Assembly (NCBI GenBank): GCA_015063905.1
Contig: SVTF01000011.1
Coordinates: forward strand, 1 to 61,989
Source: Oscillospiraceae bacterium
Lineage (GTDB): Bacteria > Bacillota > Clostridia > Oscillospirales > CAG-272
Length of the DNA stretch: 61,989 nt
Direction: 5' to 3'
The notes beneath the pieces are model-generated. The model saw nothing but the letters and a program-made list of their open reading frames with translations. It made no database searches and was not told where the DNA came from. Numbering within the stretch: position 1 is the first letter of the stretch; the number at the start of each line of letters is the position of its first letter. Position numbers and translations under genes: made by a program. Positions 26,537 through 34,337 of the stretch are shown one piece after another.

Positions 26537-27931
26537 TCAAAACTCAATGTCGTTGGCGGTATATTTTGTTTTCTCGGGTTTTGAGATTGCGGTGTTATCG
26601 GTTGATAAGTCATCGGTGGTGTCCGTTTGCGTTTTCAACGTTACGCTGCTACCTACGACATCGTCAAATTTTGCATCCGGATTCTGCATGAGAATATTGA
26701 GTACAGTCATGTAATCGCGTAGCATTTCGCGCGGAGTTATCATGCTATCCGCACCGGCTCTGGAAAGGCAAACGTTAAGGAATTTGAGCCTGTCCTCATT
26801 CGTTACAGTACATTCCCAATTATAGTACTGAGAGTAGAGAACGGTTACACGCTGAATAAGCGCAAAAAGCTCATCATCGGAAAGACGGCGCAGACGTATT
26901 ACGGGACCCATGAGGTTTTTGAATCCTTCGAGAGCAAATCGACTGTCACACAGACGGGAGCGCAAAGCCTCATAGCTGAATAATCCTCTCCTTGTGTCTT
27001 CCAAAAATTGCGGAGTTCCGCCAAATACTATGTCAAGTCCGGGAGCGCGCCCTTGGAGAGTATCGTTGAACATGGAAAGTATCTTTTCGTAATTATTCTC
27101 ACGGCTGATACGGTTTGGTATCTTGTAGAGATTGACACACTCGTCAATGAACACCACCAGACCGCGATATCCAACCTTTTTGGAAAGAACTGCCCACAAT
27201 TTAATAAAGTCGTACCAGTTGTCATCATCGATTATTATTGAAACGGGGAATCCAAGTGCGTTTCGTGCCTCGGTTTTAGTTGAAAACTCGCCTCTTAACC
27301 AACGCAAGCAAGCGCTCATTTTAGCGTTGGAGGTTTCTATATCCGAGGTGCTTGCTACATAGTATTCAAAGATAACTTTGGCAAAATCAAAGCCTCCAAC
27401 CATGAATTCAAGCTCGTCAAGCTCCAAGTGTATTTTTCTTGAAAGCTCTCGATTGAGGGCAATATCATCTTGTGTAGACATGCCATTAAGAATAAGCTCA
27501 CTTCTTACCTTGCTTATCCAACGCAGAATGACCTTTGACAGTGCATTCCCGTCCGGAGAGGATTTAGATGCGAGATTCTTCATAAGCTCACGGTAGGTAG
27601 CAATTCCGCTTCCTCCGCTACCGCAAAGGCGGCGTTCGGGAGAAAGGTCGCAGTCCGCAGTCAGAAAATCGCGCTCAAGAGCATAGCCGCGTATGAGCTG
27701 TATGAGAAAGCTTTTTCCGCTTCCATATCGTCCGATAAGAAAACGCATAGCTCCGCCGCCCTCGTTTATCTCCTCAAGATCGGAAAGAAACGCAGCGATC
27801 TCATCCTTTCTGCCTATAGCTATATATGGAGCGCCCGCGCGTGGAACCACTCCCGCGGAAACGCTTGACAACAGTGAAGAAAGAATTCTTCGTGGCACTG
27901 CGGGGTAGGATGTGTTGTTTTGTGTATTCAT
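26537..27931 (-). CDS. BREX-type ATP-binding protein (DUF2791, BrxD-like)
   Basis: 464 residues; AAGGAGG lies before the ATG. P-loop ATPase with Walker A GRYGSGKS (67-74) and Walker B VVFIDE (259-264). Other family marks are VPRAGAPYIAIGR near the N-terminus, GGTPQFLEDTRRGLFSYEAL, and ITPREMLRDYMTVLNIL near the C-terminus, which I associate with the BREX ATP-binding domain family. The last 60 residues are Thr/Asp-rich and probably disordered. It is encoded 14 nt after the TerB-N gene and 65 nt before the helicase. Likely an AAA+-type motor or loader working with the helicase; inference from context. Confidence 0.86.
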   Translation of the reverse strand: MNTQNNTSYPAVPRRILSSLLSSVSAGVVPRAGAPYIAIGRKDEIAAFLSDLEEINEGGGAMRFLIGRYGSGKSFLIQLIRGYALERDFLTADCDLSPERRLCGSGGSGIATYRELMKNLASKSSPDGNALSKVILRWISKVRSELILNGMSTQDDIALNRELSRKIHLELDELEFMVGGFDFAKVIFEYYVASTSDIETSNAKMSACLRWLRGEFSTKTEARNALGFPVSIIIDDDNWYDFIKLWAVLSKKVGYRGLVVFIDECVNLYKIPNRISRENNYEKILSMFNDTLQGRAPGLDIVFGGTPQFLEDTRRGLFSYEALRSRLCDSRFALEGFKNLMGPVIRLRRLSDDELFALIQRVTVLYSQYYNWECTVTNEDRLKFLNVCLSRAGADSMITPREMLRDYMTVLNILMQNPDAKFDDVVGSSVTLKTQTDTTDDLSTDNTAISKPEKTKYTANDIEF

Positions 27932-27945
27932 AGTTTAGACCTCCT

Positions 27946-29736
27946 TTATAGGTCGTTGAATAGATCCTTGTAATCCTCAATAATTACGTAAGACGAGCCA
28001 TCGTATTCAAGAATAATATCTCCAATAATATCAACAGACGTCTCATTGATGGTATCGGCAAGCTCGTCAAGACTGATTCCTAAATTTGATGCGAGTTGCC
28101 TTTGCTCGATTAACGGCGCGCCTATAAAACAAAGGGAAATGAGCTTGGCTCCGTCGCCGATACGTGAAAAGATCTCAGAGTAAGTATCGCCACCGGATGT
28201 AGGAGTAAAAGATGTGGGCGCACACGAATCCGTCCCCGTGTCCGTGAATGACGTATCAAGTAGGGCGGAGCTTGGAACAGTAGCTTCCGATATATGTTCG
28301 ACTGCGTTTTGCTGGTTGGGTCTGAGCACATCGGAGTCCCCAAAAGCCTCGGTCAGAATTTTGGTAGTATCCCACGATTCACGTTCTATTTCCATAGCGC
28401 GCTCGGGAGATAATTCTGTTTTTGGCAGATCATAAAGCTTGTCGTATTCGTGTATTTCGTTTTCGTCGATTCGAGCATCGCGCCTACGTCTGTCGACTAT
28501 TGGCTTTTGCGGATAATTGATATCGAAATAATTGTCAATAACGCTTTTGGCAATTGGATTTACCGACATTATGCTTATCTTGTTCTTTATGCCGAGATGC
28601 TCGCGGAGTTTGTTCTCGGAATATCTGATCATGTCGGTTATTGCAGGCCGTATATTCGAAATCTCAAAATAAGTCACCTCTACGGATAAGTTACGGTTTA
28701 CAATATTAACCATTCTATTAAACGGATGACGCTCTGAAGTCACAGCACCGTACATGCCGCGTGTAAAGGAGGTTATAGACTCAAAAGCCTCCTTGTTACG
28801 TAGCACAGCCTGCACAGCGCCCATGATCGCATTGTCAAAAACAGCTGCGTTGTCGGCAGTGTAATATTTGCTCTTTTTATAATCATAAAGCGACATTGAA
28901 GCGCTTATAATTCCCGTGAGATTTGTATCGTTATTCACATCGAGATCAATGAACATTTCGGGTAGAAAAGAGTTGTTGATTACTTGTCTTTCTACCGATT
29001 CAAGCTTTGCCATAGGTGGCGTCAGCCCATGGACAAGACACAAGTCACAGATGATATCGCGAATCATAGTTTTCATAACTATATTCAACTCACGAATTGT
29101 GTAAGCGGTGAGCAAAGAACAGAGAATATGGAGAGATTTGTTCACGTCCTCTTCATTACTTGTTGCCGCCAACTCGTATGCGTAGAGCAATATATACGAC
29201 TCATCGGTTTTTTTGAATATACCGTTACGGGCGTTTTCTCTCCACCAAAGGTAATATCGCAGCTGAGGCTTTGTCAGTTGAGAATACCGCGGAGAATAAG
29301 AATAGTATGGGACATAGGGGCTTTCGGGCGCGCTTCTGTGAAGAAGTGCCGCACGCTCACGCATAAATAGGTTTTCCGAAACGAAAAGCTTGTCTCCTTC
29401 GCGCTCGGATAAGAATTTTACTTTTTTTATGAAAGGATTGGATGGAGAATATTCAAAGAGCAGGTGCTTCTTTTTAAATGCGGAGTCTGTATGAGGAGGA
29501 ATGAATTTTGTGATGCTTGCATCAGAAAAGCTCTGAGCTTGATCGAAGCTTTGCTGTCTTTTGTCCGCAATTGAGCTTTGATTGGATCCTATATCAATGC
29601 TTACCGCATCTGTATGACGAATATATGAGTGATCTTGGCAAACGTTCTGACGTGTGTTTTGCGATATTTCACGTTGATTTTTCCTGAAATCGCCGAGATC
29701 CCAAAAATCTTCTCCGTTTTTCTTTTCATTGCTCAT
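27946..29736 (-). CDS. TerB-N/TerB-C domain protein, first gene of the ATPase-helicase unit
   Basis: 596 residues; AAAGGAGG stands before the ATG. A low-complexity N-terminus (1-130) precedes a TerB-N-like domain: YSPRYSQLTKPQLRYYLWWR then NGIFKKTDESYILLYAYELA (about 145-195). A mid region of helices follows, and the end (ETSVDIIGDIILEYDG, IIEDYKDLF) fits TerB-C. TerB-N/C proteins occur beside DNA-processing ATPases and helicases in predicted stress or defence loci. No catalytic motif is seen; it may be the sensor or scaffold. A consensus promoter lies 50 nt upstream. Confidence 0.82.
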   Translation of the reverse strand: MSNEKKNGEDFWDLGDFRKNQREISQNTRQNVCQDHSYIRHTDAVSIDIGSNQSSIADKRQQSFDQAQSFSDASITKFIPPHTDSAFKKKHLLFEYSPSNPFIKKVKFLSEREGDKLFVSENLFMRERAALLHRSAPESPYVPYYSYSPRYSQLTKPQLRYYLWWRENARNGIFKKTDESYILLYAYELAATSNEEDVNKSLHILCSLLTAYTIRELNIVMKTMIRDIICDLCLVHGLTPPMAKLESVERQVINNSFLPEMFIDLDVNNDTNLTGIISASMSLYDYKKSKYYTADNAAVFDNAIMGAVQAVLRNKEAFESITSFTRGMYGAVTSERHPFNRMVNIVNRNLSVEVTYFEISNIRPAITDMIRYSENKLREHLGIKNKISIMSVNPIAKSVIDNYFDINYPQKPIVDRRRRDARIDENEIHEYDKLYDLPKTELSPERAMEIERESWDTTKILTEAFGDSDVLRPNQQNAVEHISEATVPSSALLDTSFTDTGTDSCAPTSFTPTSGGDTYSEIFSRIGDGAKLISLCFIGAPLIEQRQLASNLGISLDELADTINETSVDIIGDIILEYDGSSYVIIEDYKDLFNDL

Positions 29737-29785
29737 ATGCTCGCCTCCTTTCAGTCAAAACATCGGTAATTTTCTGTAATATACT

Positions 29786-29814
29786 ATTATACCACACAAA
29801 ATACCACTTGTCAA
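29786..29814 (-). promoter_or_regulatory. SigA-type promoter for the TerB-BrxD-helicase unit
   Basis: On the minus strand: TTGACA (29814-29809), 17-nt spacer, TATAAT (29791-29786). A full consensus match suggests constitutive expression of the three genes. Confidence 0.88.
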
Positions 29815-29844
29815 TCAATAAACAGGTCATCTGAATGGAAAGTA

Positions 29845-29879
29845 AGAAAAAAGAGCCTACATCTTGCAGACTCTTTTTT
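29845..29879 (-). terminator. Terminator of radA
   Basis: On the minus strand aaaaaagagtctgc, short loop, gtaggctctttttt, immediately after the radA stop. It separates radA from the promoter of the next unit. Confidence 0.85.
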
Positions 29880-29886
29880 GATTTGC

Positions 29887-31272
29887 TTATTCACGATTTC
29901 CAAGGACTCGAATTGCCTCGTAAATGCTATGTATGGGTATAAGCTCTATATCGGTATCAATTTTCCGTTTTTCAACGTTCTTATAGGGAACTACAGCCTT
30001 GGTAAATCCAAGTCTTGCGGCTTCCTTGACTCGTTGTTCGAGATTTGAAACCGTACGGCACTCGCCTGAAAGACCAAGCTCGCCTATGGCAATAAGGTCA
30101 TCGGGAACCGCCTTGTCTGTCAAAGAGGAAATGAGAGAAAGCGCAATAGCTGCGTCGCTTGCGGGCTCATTTAAATATAGGCCTCCAATGACGTTCATAT
30201 ATACGTCGTTCTGATAGAATTTTAGTCCCAGACGCTTTTCAAGCACGGCAATAATAAGACACAGACGGTTATAGTCGATACCGTTTGCAGTTCTCCTGGG
30301 TGCAGGGAAAGCAGTTGGAGAGACCAATGCCTGTATCTCGGCAATTATGGGTCGCGTGCCCTCAATGGTGCATACGGCACAGTTGCCGGGAGTGTTTTTT
30401 GGTCTGCCGGAGAGAAGCATTTCTGAGGGATTTGGTATCTCTACAAGGCCCTTGTCGCTCATTTCAAATACACCAATCTCATTTGTTGATCCAAAACGAT
30501 TTTTGTTTGCACGGATTATTCTATAGGATTGGAGCTTTTCGCCCTCAAAGCAGAGAACGGCATCCACCATATGCTCAAGCACCTTTGGTCCGGCAATTCC
30601 GCCTTCCTTATTTACGTGTCCGACCAGCAGCATGGATATTCCGTGTGATTTTGCGCGGTTTATCAATGTCAAAGCGGATTCGCGCACCTGTGTAACGCTT
30701 CCGGGAGCGGACTTGATAGCGTCGTCATATATCGTCTGTATAGAGTCAACGATCATAATATCAGGCTTTAGCTTATTAGCTTCCTTTAAGATGAGCTCAA
30801 GATTAGTTTCCGTGAGGATATATAGGTTTTTACCCGAAACGCCCAGCCTTTTGGCTCGCAGCTTGATCTGACCGCCCGATTCCTCGCCGGAGATATATAG
30901 CACCTTCTTGTTTTGCCCAAGGCACTCACATATTTGCATAAGCAAGGTGGATTTTCCTATTCCGGGCTCACCCGATATAAGAACAACAGATCCGTGAACC
31001 AAACCTCCACCAAGCACGCGATCAAGCTCGCATAGACCCGTGTTGGAGCGAATGTAATCCGGAATCTCAAGCTCGTCGTACGACACTGCCACGTTATTAG
31101 AATCAAGTGCTGCCGACAAGGTCTTTCGTCTGTTCGCGGGTGTTTCATCGGCTGTGCTGATAACGTCCTCGACAAGAGTGTTCCACTGATTGCAGGAAGG
31201 GCACTTACCGAGCCACTTTGGTGTTTTGTAACCGCAATTGGAGCATATGTATATTGTTTTCAAGCCTTTCAT
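29887..31272 (-). CDS. radA: DNA repair protein RadA
   Basis: 461 residues from the ATG at 31272, which has AAGGAG upstream; a more distal ATG lacks one. RadA is a hexameric DnaB-like helicase/branch-migration protein in recombinational repair. It has an N-terminal zinc ribbon (C10, C13, C24, C27), Walker A GEPGIGKST near 93-101, the RadA-specific KNRFGSTNEIGVF, and a C-terminal Lon-like domain with NDVYMNVIGGLYLNEPASD and AIGELGLSGECR. It is transcribed away from the ABC exporter genes. Confidence 0.97.
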   Translation of the reverse strand: MKGLKTIYICSNCGYKTPKWLGKCPSCNQWNTLVEDVISTADETPANRRKTLSAALDSNNVAVSYDELEIPDYIRSNTGLCELDRVLGGGLVHGSVVLISGEPGIGKSTLLMQICECLGQNKKVLYISGEESGGQIKLRAKRLGVSGKNLYILTETNLELILKEANKLKPDIMIVDSIQTIYDDAIKSAPGSVTQVRESALTLINRAKSHGISMLLVGHVNKEGGIAGPKVLEHMVDAVLCFEGEKLQSYRIIRANKNRFGSTNEIGVFEMSDKGLVEIPNPSEMLLSGRPKNTPGNCAVCTIEGTRPIIAEIQALVSPTAFPAPRRTANGIDYNRLCLIIAVLEKRLGLKFYQNDVYMNVIGGLYLNEPASDAAIALSLISSLTDKAVPDDLIAIGELGLSGECRTVSNLEQRVKEAARLGFTKAVVPYKNVEKRKIDTDIELIPIHSIYEAIRVLGNRE

Positions 31273-31304
31273 ATGATAGCTCCTTATCTTCATTCATTAA
31301 ACAA

Positions 31305-31333
31305 ATTATATCACATTTTTTGTCTTATTTCAA
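31305..31333 (-). promoter_or_regulatory. SigA-type promoter for radA
   Basis: On the minus strand TTGAAA (31333-31328), 17-nt spacer, TATAAT (31310-31305), 32 nt before the start codon. Confidence 0.82.
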
Positions 31334-31382
31334 CACCATATAGTGTAAACCCAAAAATAATTTCTATTGACCCTTTGGTTTA

Positions 31383-31411
31383 TTGACAAAGAAAGACAAA
31401 AAGTATATAAT
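31383..31411 (+). promoter_or_regulatory. SigA-type promoter for the ABC exporter operon
   Basis: TTGACA (31383-31388), 17-nt spacer, TATAAT (31406-31411), 32 nt before the start codon; divergent from radA. Confidence 0.87.
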
Positions 31412-31443
31412 GATGTTGTTATGTTGTAAAAGGAGGTGAGTAT

Positions 31444-33774
31444 ATGCTCGCAACGGATAAGATACCGTTACATATATATAAGTCGCTCAGTGAGCAAGGC
31501 ATTCATGCGGATAAGATATCGCTCGCGACGTATTGCGACATGAATGAAGAGCACGTTTTGTGTGATACTTACGTATTGGCAACGCTGGAGAGTATATACG
31601 TCATCTCGGGCACGACGCTGATAACTTCAAGTGATAAAAAGACCGCGCGCAAGCCCATTGAGGCGGTGTGGCTGGAGAAGAGCTTTTCAAAATATGATAT
31701 TTGCGATATAGACGAGTTAAGCCTTGATGAGCTTATTTCAAGTGCGCGGTTTACTGTCAAGCTGAAGTCGGGTGAGAGGATGATGCTCTCAACGTTGACA
31801 AACACCTGCCGCGAGTCAGTGCTTGTATTCATAAAGTATTTTGAACGCATAAAAAAAGGCGAGATCACAGGCGTTGATTTTGAGATTGACGATGAGGACG
31901 AGCCGGCGCACAGGTGTTGTCCAAAATGCGGCATGAGGTATCCTGATAAAAACAGACGCATATGTCCCAAATGCATGGAAAAGGGAAAGCTATATATGCG
32001 TTTTGGAATGTTTTTGGTAAAATATAAGGGATATATCGCAATAATGTTGCTTTCATTGGTGTTATTAACCGCAACAAGTATATTCGTTCCTTATCTATCG
32101 AGTCAGTTTTTCTTCGATGAAGTGTTAACTGAGGGCGGAAGCTTTTTTGGTCAACTTCTGTTGGTCATCGCAATGATAGTGGCAACAAGACTGCTGTCCC
32201 AGTTGTTTAGCTTGATTAACGGCATGATCTCGGCAAGAGTATCTGCGAAAGTGGTATATGATTTAAAGATGACTATATTCGGGTCGATAGAAAAGCTATC
32301 TATGTCTTTTTTTAATTCACGTCAAACAGGCGCGCTTATGACCCAGGTAAATGATGATTCCAACACGATGTACTACTTTTTCTGTGACGGAGTTCCTTAT
32401 TTCCTGGTAAGTGCGACACAGGTAATTGTTCTTATAGTACTTCTGTTTATAGAAAATCCGCTTTTAGCGCTTTGTTCATTGGCAACTGTTCCACTATTTT
32501 TTGCGCTGATACTTAAAAGCTATAGAAAGAGTGAAAAGCTGCACGCTAAAAGCTATTCCAGCAAAAGAGCACTCAATTCTCATCTATCTGACGTGCTGGG
32601 GGGAATGAGAGTTGTAAAGGCGTTTGCGCAGGAGAGCCGCGAGATTAAGAAATTCGACGGAAAGAACAAGCGCGCCGCACATGACCTCAAGCAACAATTT
32701 TTGTTTAACAATTACGTTTATCCGTTTTTGGGTGTAGTATTGTTCCTTGGAAACATTATAGCTTTGGGAGTTGGCGGATATATGGTTATGACGGGGTATA
32801 ACGGATTTACTTACGGTCAGCTAATAAAATTTGTGGCGTATGTAAATATGATATATAGCCCAATGTACTTTTTCGCCGATATGATAGATTGGTCTGCGGA
32901 GGGAACGAACGCGCTTCAAAGACTGTTTGAAATATACGACACAGAGCCTGATATCGCAGAGGCTACTGACGCTATCAATATAGAACAAGTAAGAGGAGAT
33001 GTTGAATTCCGTAACGTTCATTTTGAATACGTTAAGAATCATAAGATAATTGACAACGTAAGCTTTAAAGTCGAGGCGGGAAAAACACTGGGTATCGTTG
33101 GCCATACTGGCGCGGGAAAGAGTACACTTGTTAATCTGATTATGAGACTTTATGACAGTAACTCCGGCGAGATACTGATAGACGGTGTTGATGTCAAGAA
33201 GCTTTCGTTTTCCACCTTGTATGATAATATATCCATAGTGTCGCAAGAAGCCTATTTCTTTATTGGAACTGTTTTTGACAATATAAGATACGCTGCGCAA
33301 GACGCAACATACGAGCAGGTCATATCTGCCGCGAAGCTCTCGGGAGCACATGACTTTATTATGAAGCTTCCGGAGGGGTACGACACAATGATTGGATTTG
33401 GGTACAAAGAGCTTTCGGGAGGAGAAAAGCAAAGACTCTCAATAGCTCGCGCAATTTTGCGTGATCCAAAGATACTTATACTTGATGAGGCAACCGCGGC
33501 TATGGATACCGAGACGGAAAAGCGTATACAAAATGCCATAAATAGCCTTACACGAGGCAAAACCACCATAATGATAGCTCACAGGCTTTCAACCTTAAGG
33601 GATGCTGATGAGCTTATCGTGATAGAGGACGGAAGAGTCGTGGAAAGCGGAACACATAACGATTTGCTTCAAAAGCAGGACGGAGTATACCGCAAGCTCT
33701 ATACGCTTCAGTCTGAAGCGTTGAAAAATGCGGGAATATTGGAAAAAATGGAGGGTGCCGATGAAAACGAATAA
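31444..33774 (+). CDS. ABC exporter half-transporter with N-terminal PH-like domain and zinc ribbon
   Basis: 776 residues; AAAGGAGGTG precedes ATG 31444. Order: a soluble domain (1-150) with a PH/GRAM-like strand pattern, a zinc ribbon of two CPKC knuckles (C159-C162, C174-C177), six membrane helices (about 190-480) and an ABC ATPase (about 515-760) with GHTGAGKSTLVNL, SIVSQEAYFF, LSGGEKQRLSIARAIL and ILDEATAAMD. Fusion of a zinc ribbon to an exporter is unusual. Its 3' end overlaps the DUF1854 gene by 14 nt, and a second exporter follows, so the two probably form a heterodimer. Substrate unknown. Confidence 0.9.
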   Translation: MLATDKIPLHIYKSLSEQGIHADKISLATYCDMNEEHVLCDTYVLATLESIYVISGTTLITSSDKKTARKPIEAVWLEKSFSKYDICDIDELSLDELISSARFTVKLKSGERMMLSTLTNTCRESVLVFIKYFERIKKGEITGVDFEIDDEDEPAHRCCPKCGMRYPDKNRRICPKCMEKGKLYMRFGMFLVKYKGYIAIMLLSLVLLTATSIFVPYLSSQFFFDEVLTEGGSFFGQLLLVIAMIVATRLLSQLFSLINGMISARVSAKVVYDLKMTIFGSIEKLSMSFFNSRQTGALMTQVNDDSNTMYYFFCDGVPYFLVSATQVIVLIVLLFIENPLLALCSLATVPLFFALILKSYRKSEKLHAKSYSSKRALNSHLSDVLGGMRVVKAFAQESREIKKFDGKNKRAAHDLKQQFLFNNYVYPFLGVVLFLGNIIALGVGGYMVMTGYNGFTYGQLIKFVAYVNMIYSPMYFFADMIDWSAEGTNALQRLFEIYDTEPDIAEATDAINIEQVRGDVEFRNVHFEYVKNHKIIDNVSFKVEAGKTLGIVGHTGAGKSTLVNLIMRLYDSNSGEILIDGVDVKKLSFSTLYDNISIVSQEAYFFIGTVFDNIRYAAQDATYEQVISAAKLSGAHDFIMKLPEGYDTMIGFGYKELSGGEKQRLSIARAILRDPKILILDEATAAMDTETEKRIQNAINSLTRGKTTIMIAHRLSTLRDADELIVIEDGRVVESGTHNDLLQKQDGVYRKLYTLQSEALKNAGILEKMEGADENE

Positions 33775-34297
33775 CAATGAAATAGTAAATGAGACATCTG
33801 CTAGAATTTTCAAGCTTGATGGCACCAATTCGCATTTTGCAATGAAGAACGGCTTTTTGTGCCTTGACGTTACTATTGAAGGAAAAGACGACAAGTATGA
33901 GAGGGTGTTTTTGCACCGTGCATTTCCTTATGAGCTACCCGAGGAATACATATCAGTTCAAGGCGAGGAGAATCACGAGATCGGCATGATATATAAGATT
34001 GCGGATTTTGATGATGACACGGTTGCTTTGCTGAGGCTTGAGCTTGAGCGCAAGTATTATTCTCCTGCGATAACGGAAATAAAAAGTGTTAAGGAAAGAT
34101 ACGGCTTTTCCTATTGGAAAGCAAAGGACACTGAAGGTAAGGACATAAGCTTTACCATGAAGGACACCTATAAAAACATCAAGCATATAGGCAATGACGA
34201 AATAATACTTGTGGACGTTGACGGTAACAGGTTTACTATTGAGAGCGTGTCTTCGCTCTCGGCAAAAAGCTACAGAAAAATAGAGCTTTATTTATGA
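33761..34297 (+). CDS. DUF1854 family protein
   Basis: 178 residues from ATG 33761, overlapping the first exporter gene. Matches DUF1854 as I recall it: FPYELPEEYISVQ, EIGMIYKIADFDDDT, LELERKYYSPAITEIKSVKERYGFSYW and the closing SLSAKSYRKIELYL. The family is found next to ABC exporters, in some bacteria within cyanophycin-metabolism loci, though no cyanophycin gene is in this window. Soluble, with no membrane helix or signal. Probably an accessory subunit of the flanking exporters; mechanism unknown. Confidence 0.86.
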   Translation: MKTNNNEIVNETSARIFKLDGTNSHFAMKNGFLCLDVTIEGKDDKYERVFLHRAFPYELPEEYISVQGEENHEIGMIYKIADFDDDTVALLRLELERKYYSPAITEIKSVKERYGFSYWKAKDTEGKDISFTMKDTYKNIKHIGNDEIILVDVDGNRFTIESVSSLSAKSYRKIELYL

Positions 34298-34337
34298 TTC
34301 TGGTTGGTTGAATACGAAAGGAAAGGGGGAGACTGTT

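Noticed and set aside
24162..29736. Complete BREX system
   Set aside because: No PglX methyltransferase, PglZ, BrxA/B/C/L or PglW/Y is encoded; only the ATPase and helicase resemble BREX parts.
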